64,000 nt of DNA from contig NZ_RJAD01000001.1 in the NCBI RefSeq assembly GCF_003999995.1, forward strand, positions 310,001-374,000. The letters are read 5' to 3'. This document shows, in pieces, positions 23,904-32,671 of the stretch. Under the pieces are notes generated by a model that saw only the letters and a list, made by a program, of their open reading frames with translations, ran no database searches and was not told where the DNA came from. This stretch comes from Microbacterium sulfonylureivorans. Lineage in GTDB: Bacteria; Actinomycetota; Actinomycetes; Actinomycetales; Microbacteriaceae. Each line of letters begins with the position of its first letter. Within the stretch, counting starts at the first letter, position 1. A program made the translations under genes and the position numbers.

Positions 23904-25133
23904 ATGCGTACGCGCGCGATTGCGATCGCTTTGACGTTTCTGCTGGTCGTGAGCGGAGCGGTCATCGCCGCCCCCGCCGCTCACGCCGCCACCGGAGCAG
24001 CGTCGACGGTCTTCAGCCTGACGAACCAGCAACGGGCGAAGGCAGGGTTGAAGCCGCTCATCTCGGATGCCGCCCTCGACGAAGCGGCCAGAGCCTGGGC
24101 GAAGCACCTGGCCGACTCGTGCACCTTCGCCCACAGCTCGGCGAGCTGGCGAGACTCTCGGACGTCGCGGTCGGGATGGGCGGCCACCGGAGAGAACATC
24201 GCCGCGGGGCAGTCGACCCCCGAGCGAGTGGTGGCGGCGTGGATGGCATCTTCCGGGCACCGGGCGAACATCCTTCACCCTCGCTACACGGGGGTCGGCG
24301 TCGGCTTCGCGAAGGGCACCTGCTACTCGACGTACTGGGTCCAGATCTTCGCGTGGAGCAAGAGCGGCGCCGCTCCAGGAGCGGGCGACGTGAACGGCGA
24401 CTTCGACGCCGACGTCATCGCGCACAACAGCGCGGGCCAGCTGATCGCCTACCGCGGCGACGGCCGGGGCGGCTGGGACGGCACGAACGTCGTCGGCAGC
24501 TCCTGGAACGCCTCCGACGACTTCATCACCCTCGGCGACTTCACCGGCGACGGCATCGGCGACATCGGGAGGATCAGCCGCGACGGCGTCTTCCACCTGC
24601 TCCCCGGGACCGGCACGAAGGGATACGGCACGGCGAAGCAGATCGGCAAGGGCTGGTCCGTCTACAACACCGTCGTGGGCGGAGTCGACTTCAACGGCGA
24701 CGGGAAGACCGATGTCCTCGCCCGCCGCGCGGATGGCGCCCTGGTCCTCTACCGCGGGAACGGGAAGGGAGGATGGATTTCCGGGGTCATCAAGGTCGGC
24801 TCAGGCTGGGGGTCGATGACCGCGATCTTCTACGCGGGCGACTTCAACGGCGACGGCAAGGGTGACGTGCTCGCCAGGCGCTCCGACGGCACACTGTGGA
24901 TGTACCCGACGACGGGGAAGAGCGGATGGGGCACGCCGAAGAAGATCGGCACGGGGTGGCGCGGCATGACCGCCGTCTTCAGTCCCGGCGACTTCGACGG
25001 CTCCGGCAAGCCCGATGTGCTCGCTCGACGCAGCGACGGTGTACTGGTCCTCTACCGCGGAAACGGCAAGGGAGGGTGGGGCAGCGTCTCCGTGGTCGGC
25101 CACGGATGGGGCTCGATGCGGCAGATCGGGTGA
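23904..25133 (+). CDS. secreted CAP (SCP-like) domain protein with FG-GAP/VCBS repeats
   Basis: 409 residues. A classic signal peptide ends at about 'APAAHAATG'. A CAP domain follows: 'VFSLTNQQRAKAGLKPL', 'AWAKHLADSCTFAHSS' (His), 'GENIAAG' (Glu) and 'HRANILHPRYTGVGVGF' (His), the usual cavity residues. The second half has five FG-GAP/VCBS-like blades of about 50 residues, each with an Asp-rich turn such as 'DFNGDGKTDVLARR' then 'LVLYRGNGKGGW'; they likely fold as a partial beta-propeller binding calcium. An extracellular, perhaps ligand-binding role is inferred. The ATG has a GAGGAG site seven bases upstream. The gene ends three bases from the oppositely oriented wbpA-type gene. Confidence 0.88.
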   Translation: MRTRAIAIALTFLLVVSGAVIAAPAAHAATGAASTVFSLTNQQRAKAGLKPLISDAALDEAARAWAKHLADSCTFAHSSASWRDSRTSRSGWAATGENIAAGQSTPERVVAAWMASSGHRANILHPRYTGVGVGFAKGTCYSTYWVQIFAWSKSGAAPGAGDVNGDFDADVIAHNSAGQLIAYRGDGRGGWDGTNVVGSSWNASDDFITLGDFTGDGIGDIGRISRDGVFHLLPGTGTKGYGTAKQIGKGWSVYNTVVGGVDFNGDGKTDVLARRADGALVLYRGNGKGGWISGVIKVGSGWGSMTAIFYAGDFNGDGKGDVLARRSDGTLWMYPTTGKSGWGTPKKIGTGWRGMTAVFSPGDFDGSGKPDVLARRSDGVLVLYRGNGKGGWGSVSVVGHGWGSMRQIG

Positions 25134-25136
25134 GGG

Positions 25137-26429
25137 TCAGGCGGCGCCGACGACGATGCGCGGCGTGCCGGCCCAGGTCGCGGCATCCGTCGCATTGCGA
25201 CCGTCCACGATCAGGCGGATGCCCGGGAGCTGGGCCGGGCCGATCGACCGGTAGTCCGCGTGGTCGGTCTGCAGAACAGCCAGATCGACCTCGTCGCCGA
25301 GAGCATAGGGCTCGAATCCGAGCGAGCGGAGCTCGTCGTCGGAGTAGAGAGGGTCGTGCACGCGCACCTGGGCGCCGCGTGCCTTGAGGGCCTCGACCGT
25401 GGGGAAGACACCGGAGAACGCCGTCTCCTTGACGCCGCCCCGATAGGCGGCGCCCAGCACGACGGCGCGTGTGCCCTCGAGCGAGCCCAGGATGCCGGCG
25501 GCCTGGTTCACGAGGCGTTCCGGCATCGAGGCGTTGAGGAGCCGCGCCGTGCGGACGATGTCGGCGCCGGGATCGGTCGACAGGTACAGCCGCGGGTAGA
25601 CCGGGATGCAGTGGCCGCCGACCGCGATGCCCGGGCGGTGGATGTGGCTGTAGGGCTGCGAGTTGCATGCCTCGATGACCTGGTAGACGTCGATGCCGTG
25701 CTCGGCGGCGAACAGCCCGAACTGGTTCGCGAGGCCTATGTTCACGTCTCGGTAGGTCGTCTCTGCGAGCTTGGCCATCTCGGATGCCTCGGCGCTGCCG
25801 AGGTCCCACACGCCGTTCGGGCGGGGCAGGTCGTCGCGCTCGTCGAACTGGAGCACGGCCTCGTAGAACTCCCGCGCGCGCTCCGCGCCGGCCTCGGAGA
25901 GCCCGCCGATCAGCTTCGGGTACTTGCGCAGGTCGGCGAACACGCGGCCCGTGAGCACGCGCTCCGGGGAGAACACCAGGTGGAAGTCGGTGCCCTCGGT
26001 GAGTCCCGAGCCCTCTTCGAGCATCGGCTTCCAGCGACCGCGTGTGGTGCCGACGGGGAGCGTCGTCTCGTACGAGACGAGCGTGCCGGGAGTCAGGTGC
26101 TCCGCCAGCGAACGGGTCGCGGCATCCATCCACGCGAAGTCGGGCTCCCACGTGGCGTCGTCGACGAACAGCGGGACCACGAGCACGACGGCGTCGGCGC
26201 CCGGGATCGCCTCGGCGTAATCGGTGGTGGCGCGCAGGCGCCCGGCCGGGACGAGGACGGAGAGCTTCTCCTGCAGGTCGGCCTCACCGGGGAACGGCTC
26301 GATGCCGGCGTTGACGGCTTCGACGGCCTTCGGGTTGACGTCGACGCCGATCACGTCGTGACCGGAGTCGGCGAACTGGACGGCGAGGGGAAGGCCGATC
26401 TTTCCGAGGGCCACGACGGCGATGCGCAT
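25137..26429 (-). CDS. UDP-N-acetylglucosamine/mannosamine 6-dehydrogenase (WbpA-like)
   Basis: 430-residue NAD-dependent nucleotide-sugar dehydrogenase that oxidises C6 to a carboxylate. Seen: 'RIAVVALGKIGLPLAVQFADSGHDVIGVDVN', 'SYETTLPVGTTRGRW', 'FSPERVLTGRVFADL', 'KLAETTYRDVNIGLANQ' (catalytic Lys region) and the nucleophile Cys in 'IAVGGHCIPVYP'. 'GGHCIPV' fits the WbpA/CapL branch more than WecC of E. coli. With wbpB, wbpE, wbpD and wbpI homologues in the same block, UDP-GlcNAc is the likely substrate; UDP-ManNAc is the alternative. The ATG lies seven bases from a -10 box. Confidence 0.88.
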   Translation of the reverse strand: MRIAVVALGKIGLPLAVQFADSGHDVIGVDVNPKAVEAVNAGIEPFPGEADLQEKLSVLVPAGRLRATTDYAEAIPGADAVVLVVPLFVDDATWEPDFAWMDAATRSLAEHLTPGTLVSYETTLPVGTTRGRWKPMLEEGSGLTEGTDFHLVFSPERVLTGRVFADLRKYPKLIGGLSEAGAERAREFYEAVLQFDERDDLPRPNGVWDLGSAEASEMAKLAETTYRDVNIGLANQFGLFAAEHGIDVYQVIEACNSQPYSHIHRPGIAVGGHCIPVYPRLYLSTDPGADIVRTARLLNASMPERLVNQAAGILGSLEGTRAVVLGAAYRGGVKETAFSGVFPTVEALKARGAQVRVHDPLYSDDELRSLGFEPYALGDEVDLAVLQTDHADYRSIGPAQLPGIRLIVDGRNATDAATWAGTPRIVVGAA

Positions 26430-26436
26430 GGATTCC

Positions 26437-26442
26437 AGTCTA
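26437..26442 (-). promoter_or_regulatory. -10 box for WbpA-like dehydrogenase
   Basis: TAGACT seven bases before the ATG at 26429, inside the 52-base gap after the epimerase gene; predicts an internal leaderless transcript start. Confidence 0.48.
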
Positions 26443-26481
26443 GATGTCCGTACGGGCACTCCAGCCCGCGGGAGGAGGCGC

Positions 26482-27546
26482 TCAGGCCCGCGCGAGCAGG
26501 GTCTCGACGACCCGCTCGGCCGCATGCCCGTCACCGTACGGTGCCGCCTCGGTGTCTGCCGGCCTCGGACGCCCGACGGCGGCGGCGATCTCCTCGGCCG
26601 TGTTCGCGAGGACGTTCCACCCCAGCTCCACCGTCTCCACCCACTCCGTCTCGGTGCGCACGGTGGTGCACGGCACGCGAAGCAGGAACGCCTCCTTCTG
26701 CAGTCCGCCGGAGTCCGTGACGACTCCCGCGCTGGACAGCACGGCGGAGATCAGGTCGGGGTAGGCGAAGGGAGCGCGTGCGACGAGCGAGCCCTGTGTC
26801 AGCGAGATGCCGTGCGCGGCGGCCTTCGCGACGACGCGGGGGTGGGCCAGCAGGATCACAGGCTTGTCGAGGCCGGCGAGGCTCGTCGCGACCTCGGCGA
26901 GGCGGGCGGGGTCGTCGGTGTTCTCGGCACGATGGATCGTCGCGACGTAGTAGCCGCCCGGTTCGAGGCCGAACTCGCGCACCAGCTTCGACTCTGCCGC
27001 GCCGACCTGGTCGCGAACCTCGAACAGTACGTCCGTCATGACGTCGCCGACGAGCACCGTGCGATCTGCGAGTCCCTCGGCGGCGAGGTGGTCCACCGCG
27101 ACCTGGGTGGGCGCGAGGAGCAGGTCCGCGGCGTGATCGGTCATCACACGGTTGTGCTCCTCGGGCATGCGGCGGTTGAAGCTGCGCAGACCGGCCTCCA
27201 GGTGCGCCACCGGGATGTGCATCTTCACGGCGCTGAGAGCCGCCGCAACGGTCGAGTTCGTGTCGCCGTAGACGAGGACCCAGTCCGGGCGGTGCTCGTC
27301 GAAGACGGCGTCGAGCGCCGCCAGCATGGCGCCGGTCTGCACTCCGTGCGAGCCGCTGCCGACGCCGAGGTGCACGTCGGGTGCTCCGATCCCGAGATCC
27401 TCGAAGAAGACGTCGGAGAGCATCGGGTCGTAGTGCTGCCCGGTGTGCACGATCACGTGCTCGACGCCGGCAGCCTTCGCCGCTTTCTGGATCGGCGCGA
27501 GCTTGACGAACTGAGGGCGGGCGCCGACGACGCTGACGATCTTCAC
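26482..27546 (-). CDS. non-hydrolysing UDP-sugar 2-epimerase (WbpI/WecB family)
   Basis: 354-residue GT-B-fold epimerase inverting C2 of a UDP-N-acetylhexosamine. Seen: 'IVSVVGARPQFVKLAPIQKA', 'VHTGQHYDPMLSDVFFEDLGI', 'WVLVYGDTNSTVAAALSA', 'VAHLEAGLRSFNRRMPEEHNR' and 'VTDSGGLQKEAFLLRVPCTTVR'. 'PQF', 'SDVFF' and 'RSFNRRMPEE' resemble WbpI/WlbD, which act on UDP-GlcNAc3NAcA, more than E. coli WecB. GTG 27546 is chosen because a -10 box ends eight bases before it; a TTG three codons earlier overlaps that box. Likely the last enzyme of the diacetamido-mannuronate pathway, or else a UDP-GlcNAc 2-epimerase. Confidence 0.87.
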   Translation of the reverse strand: MKIVSVVGARPQFVKLAPIQKAAKAAGVEHVIVHTGQHYDPMLSDVFFEDLGIGAPDVHLGVGSGSHGVQTGAMLAALDAVFDEHRPDWVLVYGDTNSTVAAALSAVKMHIPVAHLEAGLRSFNRRMPEEHNRVMTDHAADLLLAPTQVAVDHLAAEGLADRTVLVGDVMTDVLFEVRDQVGAAESKLVREFGLEPGGYYVATIHRAENTDDPARLAEVATSLAGLDKPVILLAHPRVVAKAAAHGISLTQGSLVARAPFAYPDLISAVLSSAGVVTDSGGLQKEAFLLRVPCTTVRTETEWVETVELGWNVLANTAEEIAAAVGRPRPADTEAAPYGDGHAAERVVETLLARA

Positions 27547-27554
27547 GGGGGTCA

Positions 27555-27560
27555 ATCCTA
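27555..27560 (-). promoter_or_regulatory. -10 box for 2-epimerase gene
   Basis: TAGGAT eight bases before the GTG at 27546. The placement disfavours the upstream TTG as start. Confidence 0.48.
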
Positions 27561-27598
27561 TTGCGCCGTGCTGCGCGAGGGAGTCGCCGAGCCGAGCG

Positions 27599-28543
27599 CT
27601 ACCGTCGCCGGAGCCTGCTGGTCCGGCGTGCCGCCCACTTGACGATCGGCAGGTTGCCGATCCGGCTCACCGGCCGCCGTTCGTAGCGCTTCCGCGCTCC
27701 GTCGTCGAACGCATCCCCCAGAACAGGATCCTCGATGCGGATCGCGCTGGCGATCATGTGGAATGTGCGGGCCCGCTGGGCTGCGAGCATCTCCTGGGCC
27801 CGACCCGTCGTATCCTCCTCGACGTACCGGGAGAGCAGGGCGTCGTACGACTTCAGCTGCTTCCAGCGCGACTCCAGCGACCAGTAGGCGCCGCCTTCGG
27901 CGTCCCGGATGCCCGAAGGCCTGTACGCGCCCTCGACCACGGTCGGCAGCGCAAGCCACGCGCAGGGGCGCTCGGCCAGCAGAAGACGCATGACGACATG
28001 GACCTGGGGATACACCAGCGCGTCGACCTCTTGCGCCTCGGCGCGCTCGAGGAGCTCGTCCAGACCGGGCCCGCAGTCCTCGACCCGGTAGATCAGGCCC
28101 GGCGCATGGGCGGAGGCCCGGAGGAAGTCGGTCGGTTCGACGATCGCCGTCGTGGTTCGACCGCGGTAGACACGTGATTCCCTGATGAATTGAGGCGAGA
28201 CGAATGCGGGTCGCTCACGGTCCAAGTAGTCCAGCAGCGGCCGCACGCTCTGCATCATGACCCGGTCGTCATCGGCCATCAGCATCAGATACTCCGTCTC
28301 GCACTCACGGAAGAGTCGCGCGAAGGTGCGGGCATAGCCGAGATTCGCGTCGTTCCTGAGCACGCGGACTCTGCGCGCGATCTCGGCGTCCTCCATGAGC
28401 CTGCCGAATGTGCCGTCGCTGCCGCCGTCGTCGATCACGACGATGTCCACCAGGTCGGAATCCGCGTGGGCCAAGATGTCGCGAACCGTGCTCAAGACGT
28501 CTTCTGCGCGGTTGTATGTCGGTATACCGATGGTGAGCAGCAC
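27599..28543 (-). CDS. glycosyltransferase family 2
   Basis: 314-residue GT-A enzyme. 'LTIGIPTYNRAEDVLSTV' opens the fold; 'DIVVIDDGGSDGTFGRL' and the metal site 'YLMLMADDDRVMM' are typical. 'EDCGPGLDELLERAEAQEVDALVYPQ' follows and the C-terminal 60 residues are basic, suggesting membrane-surface binding. It adds one sugar to the repeat unit assembled by this block; donor unknown. GTG 28543 is preferred because a -10 box ends six bases upstream; a TTG six codons earlier is the alternative. Confidence 0.84.
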   Translation of the reverse strand: MLLTIGIPTYNRAEDVLSTVRDILAHADSDLVDIVVIDDGGSDGTFGRLMEDAEIARRVRVLRNDANLGYARTFARLFRECETEYLMLMADDDRVMMQSVRPLLDYLDRERPAFVSPQFIRESRVYRGRTTTAIVEPTDFLRASAHAPGLIYRVEDCGPGLDELLERAEAQEVDALVYPQVHVVMRLLLAERPCAWLALPTVVEGAYRPSGIRDAEGGAYWSLESRWKQLKSYDALLSRYVEEDTTGRAQEMLAAQRARTFHMIASAIRIEDPVLGDAFDDGARKRYERRPVSRIGNLPIVKWAARRTSRLRRR

Positions 28544-28549
28544 CGCCGC

Positions 28550-28555
28550 ATCGTA
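28550..28555 (-). promoter_or_regulatory. -10 box for family 2 glycosyltransferase
   Basis: TACGAT six bases before the GTG at 28543, in a 69-base gap within the minus-strand block. Confidence 0.45.
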
Positions 28556-28612
28556 TCGCAACGCCGTCGTGGCTCCGCGCCCGACGGCGGCCCCGCACGG
28601 ATCCCGAGGAGC

Positions 28613-29782
28613 CTACGGGATGCGCCGCGCCGGGTCGTCCCGCTCGGTCAACCGGCGAAGGATGCCCTCCTCGGTCGCGATGTCGGCGTCGGAGGACATC
28701 TGCTCGGCGATGCGGTCGGCGGCCCGCTTGTACCCCTGGACCTGCGCGGGCGTCATTGCGCGCAGCGCCTCGACCAGGTCCTCCGCCGTGTACCCGCGCG
28801 TGACGACGCCGAGCCCGTGCTCGGTGATGAGCCGGTCCGTCTCGGCCGATGTCCCGTACACCATGCCCAACCGGGCCTGGACGAAGTCGAAGAACTTGTT
28901 CGGCAGCATGAGCCGGTGGTTCGGCGTGTGCGGCGGCAGCAGGAAGATCCCGAGGTCGTACGGGTTCAGGGCCGCGGGGAGGTCGTCGGGAGCGACGGGC
29001 GGATGCAGCGTCGTGCGCGGGGAGCGCTCGATCTGCTCCACCAGCTTCTGCCAGTACGAGTCACCCTGCCTCGACGGGATCAGGAACAGGTCCAGGGAGT
29101 AGCCTTCGCCGAGCTGGTCGACGGCCTCGATGATCGCTTCGATGTTGCGTCCGGGCACTGCGCCGCCGCTGTGTACCAGCCTGGTCAGCCCCTCGGCGGC
29201 AGGGCTGGGCGACAGCTCGGGCACGAACGGCCGGGCGTTGCGGACGATCTCGGGGTGCACGCCGAACTGCTCGGCGTACATGTTCGCGATGGAGACGTTG
29301 ATCGTCGTCACCGCGTCAGTCCGCGGAAGGTACTGCGCGCACACCCAGTGCATGAACGGCGCGACGAGCAGGCGCCACGACAGCACGTGCGTCCGCTCGG
29401 CAGGGGCCCACTCATGCAGGTCGCACCAGACCTTGGGAGATCCGGCCACGGCGAACGCGAGCGGCAGTGCGCGGGCCTCGTTGGCGACGACGACGTCGAA
29501 CTCGCGGTCGCCCAGGAGCGACACGGCCTCCTTCACTGCGGGCGCGTCGAGGGCGACCGACCGGAATCGTCGCAGTGCGAGCCTCGCGACGCCGGTGGGG
29601 GTCTGCGGGAGCGAGGGGAGGCGCCGGTCGATCTCGAGGTGATCGACGGCACCCTCCGGGCGACTCCCGTACGAGAGGGTCGTGACGTCTCCGTAGCGCG
29701 TGAGCACGTCCAGCTGGCGCAGCACACGGGCATCGCTGCGGATGTCGGAGAAGGAGATGCACAGGATGCGCGGGCGACTCAT
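28613..29782 (-). CDS. GT-B glycosyltransferase (group 1-like)
   Basis: 389 residues. The N-terminal Rossmann domain starts 'RPRILCISFSDIRSDARVLRQLDVLTRYG', a pattern of GT-B enzymes. The C-terminal donor domain contains 'LVHSGGAVPGRNIEAIIEAVDQL', 'YDLGIFLLPPHTPNHRLMLPNKFFDFVQARLGMVYG' and a short tail. The 'LPNKFFDFVQA' segment occupies the place of the donor-binding EX7E motif and is common in surface-polysaccharide GTs. ATGA overlap with the preceding GT4 gene. Sugar specificity cannot be told from sequence. Confidence 0.82.
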   Translation of the reverse strand: MSRPRILCISFSDIRSDARVLRQLDVLTRYGDVTTLSYGSRPEGAVDHLEIDRRLPSLPQTPTGVARLALRRFRSVALDAPAVKEAVSLLGDREFDVVVANEARALPLAFAVAGSPKVWCDLHEWAPAERTHVLSWRLLVAPFMHWVCAQYLPRTDAVTTINVSIANMYAEQFGVHPEIVRNARPFVPELSPSPAAEGLTRLVHSGGAVPGRNIEAIIEAVDQLGEGYSLDLFLIPSRQGDSYWQKLVEQIERSPRTTLHPPVAPDDLPAALNPYDLGIFLLPPHTPNHRLMLPNKFFDFVQARLGMVYGTSAETDRLITEHGLGVVTRGYTAEDLVEALRAMTPAQVQGYKRAADRIAEQMSSDADIATEEGILRRLTERDDPARRIP

Positions 29783-30948
29783 GCTCGGCCTCCGATCAGA
29801 TCGCGATAGTGGTCGGCGAGCTGCCGGGCGCTCGCGCGGAGGCTCCGTTCGCCGACGACGAACTCGCGCGCACGCGCGCTCATGCGACGCCATTCGGACT
29901 CGGGGAGCTCGAGGACGGAGCGGATCGCGTCGGCGAGCCCGGGGATGTCGCCCTCCCGGACGACGAGCCCCGTGCTGCCGTCTTGCAGCATCTCGGCTGC
30001 CCCGCCCGAGTCGTAGACGATCGCCGGCACCCCCGACGCCTGCGCCTCGAGCGACACCAGCCCGGCGGCCTCGCGCCAGCGCCCGAAGCGCTGGGTCGGC
30101 AGCACGAAGACCGTGGCCGCTGAGATGGCGTCCCGAACGCCTGCGCGATCCAGCTGCCCGCGTACCTCGATGTGTCCGTGCGCCGCCGCGGCTTCTTCGG
30201 CTTCGGCCCGCAGCGGACCGTCGCCGACCAGGACGAGCTCATGCGGCGCGGTGCGCGCGATGGACACGGATGCCGCGATCAGATCGCGCACGCCCTTGGC
30301 CTGGGAGAGGGCCCCGACGAAGACCACGCGCGGGGGCGCGGTGCGCGCTGAGGCTTCCGGGCGGTACAGGTCGGTGTCGACGCCCTGGTAGTGAACGACG
30401 ATCCGGCTCGCGTCCGCCCCCGCCTCGACAGCCATCCCCGCGAGGTACTCGCTGACGGCGAGGATCCGGGACGAGGCATCGAACGCACGCTGCACCGTGC
30501 GCTGATGCCAGCGCAGCGTCGGCCTCCCGAGCAGGTTGCGCTCGGAGAGCGGAGTGAGGGGGACGTAGACGTCTGCACCGTGCACCGTCAGCAGGAGCGG
30601 CGTCCTCGACGTCCGTGCTGCCGCGACGGCCGGCTGGGACCAGTTGGCGAAATGCTGATGCACGAGCTCCGGACTCCAGTCGCGGATCTCACGCTGCATC
30701 CGCCCGAACAGCAGCGGGAGCGCGCGCTCCCGCTGATGCCACGAACGCCTGCCGTCGGCGAACATGGTCCGCGACGACGCATCGTTGATGCGGATGGACT
30801 GCGAGACCTCGGGATCGGTGACCTGCGCGGCCATCGTGAAGAACTCGAACTCGAACTCGGATTCCGGCGCGAGCTCGAGCGCGTGCTGGATCGCGAAGTA
30901 GGTCGGCGGGATCCGCAGCGAACCCTTCGTCAGCGCGATGCGCGTCAC
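29779..30948 (-). CDS. glycosyltransferase family 4
   Basis: 389-residue GT-B enzyme. 'VHQHFANWSQPAVAAARTSRTPLLLTVHGADVYV' is the acceptor-side domain; the donor domain starts near 'PRVVFVGALSQAKGVRDLIAA' and carries a clean EX7E motif in 'WREAAGLVSLEAQASGVP', typical of retaining GT4 enzymes. 'YDSGGAAEML' and 'VREGDIPGLADAIRSVLEL' follow. GTG 30948 overlaps the preceding stop (GTGA) and the 3' end overlaps the next GT by four bases, so translation is coupled through this run of transferases. Confidence 0.88.
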   Translation of the reverse strand: MTRIALTKGSLRIPPTYFAIQHALELAPESEFEFEFFTMAAQVTDPEVSQSIRINDASSRTMFADGRRSWHQRERALPLLFGRMQREIRDWSPELVHQHFANWSQPAVAAARTSRTPLLLTVHGADVYVPLTPLSERNLLGRPTLRWHQRTVQRAFDASSRILAVSEYLAGMAVEAGADASRIVVHYQGVDTDLYRPEASARTAPPRVVFVGALSQAKGVRDLIAASVSIARTAPHELVLVGDGPLRAEAEEAAAAHGHIEVRGQLDRAGVRDAISAATVFVLPTQRFGRWREAAGLVSLEAQASGVPAIVYDSGGAAEMLQDGSTGLVVREGDIPGLADAIRSVLELPESEWRRMSARAREFVVGERSLRASARQLADHYRDLIGGRA

Positions 30949-32249
30949 GACCGCTTCCCCACGAGTCCGCTCAGCGCGTCGATCCTCGGCTCCAGCTGTG
31001 CGCGGCGGGCGTACTGCGCACCCCACGCCTGGGCCGACGCCCGCTCCGCCGCCGTCTGCGCGGCGGCGACGGCCGCAGTCGCCGCCAGCGCGTCCGCGAT
31101 GTCGGCCGGCTCGAGCGACCGTGTGCCGACCCATCCGGGCGCATCCTTGACCACATCGGTCGCCGCATTGCCCGGATCGTGCACCGAGACGATCGGAATC
31201 CCCGTCGCGGCGTACTCGTAGACCTTTCCGCTCGTGACGTACAGGCCCGTCCCGAGTGCGAGCACCAGGGCGTCGAACCCGGCGTATGCTTCGCCGATCC
31301 GGGACTTGCTGACCGGTCCGCGGAAGCTGACCCCGTCCGCCTCCGCGCGCGAAAGCGTGTCGGCCGCGACCCCGGAGCCGGAATGGCCGACATAGCCGTG
31401 GACGACGAGGCGCGACGAGAGCGGAAGCCGCCCGTCCTCCCGTGCGATGCGCCAGGCGCGCACGAGCGGCTCGATCGGGACCTGGTCGGACATCGTGCCG
31501 ATGTAGCCGAAGACGAGCCCGTCCTCCCGCTCCGGACGCACCGGAACGGCGAGCGGCACGTCGTATTCGTCGTACCCGTTCGCGACGACATGCATCCGGT
31601 CCGCGCCGCCGAAGCGCTGCGTGTGCCAGGCGCGGATCGGCTCGTTCACGAACCACACCTCGGCCGCGCCCGCGAGCAGACGGCGCTCCACCCGGGCGCG
31701 GCCCGGTACCCAGCTTCCGAGATCCTCGCCGCTGAAGACGTCCAGTCCCCATGCATCCCGGTAGTCCATCACGTACGGGACGCCGAACCTGCGCGACAGG
31801 TACGCGCCCGTCGCGAAGTCGACATTCGGATTCGCGGTGCCGATCGCGAGGTCGACCGGGCGCGCCGCGTGCACACGCGCGGCCGCCTTCTCGAGCCGCG
31901 GACGCCACCGGCCGTAGGTGAGCTCGGGGAAGCTCCGCAGGTCGCGGAGCCGGTCGAGCCCGCGCCAGAGTTCGATGTTGCGCGCGCGGAAGCGACTCCA
32001 CCGGCGCAGGTCGCTGACGTGCGCGGTGGAGCCCGGATCGACCCGCTCGACGCGCACGCCCGGGGCGACCTGATCCTCCAGCGACGAGTCCACCCCGGTG
32101 CTCGACTCGAAGATGTCGCGCGGAACCGTCAGGACCGTGACATCCCACCCGGCCGCTGCGAAGGCGTTGACCGTCGCGAGCGCCCGGTACACCCCTCCGG
32201 CCCGGCTCGGCGGGAAGCTCCACGCGGTGTACAGCAGATGCGGCGTCAT
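30945..32249 (-). CDS. GT-B glycosyltransferase (group 1-like)
   Basis: 434 residues. N-terminus 'LLYTAWSFPPSRAGGVYRALATVNAF' has the Gly-Gly loop of GT4-type acceptor domains; 'GVPYVMDYRDAW' and 'VWFVNEPIRAWHTQRFGGADRMHVVANGYDEYD' mark the inter-domain region. The donor domain shows 'LVFGYIGTMSDQVPIEPLVRAW' and 'LYVTSGKVYEYAATGIPIVSV', where 'GKVYEYAATG' replaces the usual EX7E. Role in the same repeat unit is inferred. Coupled to its upstream small gene by ATGA. Confidence 0.82.
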   Translation of the reverse strand: MTPHLLYTAWSFPPSRAGGVYRALATVNAFAAAGWDVTVLTVPRDIFESSTGVDSSLEDQVAPGVRVERVDPGSTAHVSDLRRWSRFRARNIELWRGLDRLRDLRSFPELTYGRWRPRLEKAAARVHAARPVDLAIGTANPNVDFATGAYLSRRFGVPYVMDYRDAWGLDVFSGEDLGSWVPGRARVERRLLAGAAEVWFVNEPIRAWHTQRFGGADRMHVVANGYDEYDVPLAVPVRPEREDGLVFGYIGTMSDQVPIEPLVRAWRIAREDGRLPLSSRLVVHGYVGHSGSGVAADTLSRAEADGVSFRGPVSKSRIGEAYAGFDALVLALGTGLYVTSGKVYEYAATGIPIVSVHDPGNAATDVVKDAPGWVGTRSLEPADIADALAATAAVAAAQTAAERASAQAWGAQYARRAQLEPRIDALSGLVGKRS

Positions 32250-32671
32250 CCGGCCACCTGCCGCAGCAGTTCCTTCTTGCCGGCGGCGTATCCCCCGACG
32301 GCGACGCCGTCCATCCGCCGAGCCAGCTGCCAGCAGGTGAAGTTCGCGTCCCGGTCTCCGGCGATCAGCAGGTCCGCCCCGCCGATGAGGCCGGCCACGC
32401 GAGCGTCGCCTCGCACCGCCCGCCAGAACCGGGCGCCGGGATCCAGGGGCGAGATCCGCTGGATCATCCGCAGCGCGGCGCTTCCCTGGAGCAGGCCGGA
32501 GATCCGGTCTCCGAGGCGCGCGAGCATCCCGGTCGGCACCGGGACGACGATCGCATCGCGGTCGTCGATTCCCGCTCGCGCCGACGCGACGACGCTCAGG
32601 GCGACACCGCCGGGGAGCTCGCCGAGCGGATCCCGCGGGACGAGGCTCGTCGTCACGATCACGATGTTCAT
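32246..32671 (-). CDS. hypothetical 141-residue protein between flippase and glycosyltransferases
   Basis: I do not recognise this protein. It begins 'MNIVIVTTSLVPRDPLGELPGG', like the first strand of a Rossmann-type GT-B domain, and contains 'ADLLIAGDRDANFTCWQLARR' then ends 'AAGKKELLRQVAG'. At 141 residues it is far too short for a glycosyltransferase. Both ends overlap neighbouring genes by four bases (ATGA), and codon use matches its neighbours, so it looks like a maintained gene rather than debris. It may be a stand-alone acceptor-domain remnant, a partner of an adjacent transferase, or an unrelated small protein. Confidence 0.7.
   Translation of the reverse strand: MNIVIVTTSLVPRDPLGELPGGVALSVVASARAGIDDRDAIVVPVPTGMLARLGDRISGLLQGSAALRMIQRISPLDPGARFWRAVRGDARVAGLIGGADLLIAGDRDANFTCWQLARRMDGVAVGGYAAGKKELLRQVAG

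Noticed and set aside
24390..25120. Short direct repeats rich in GGCGACGG
   Set aside because: They encode the Asp-Gly turns of FG-GAP blades in the CAP protein and are not a separate DNA element.
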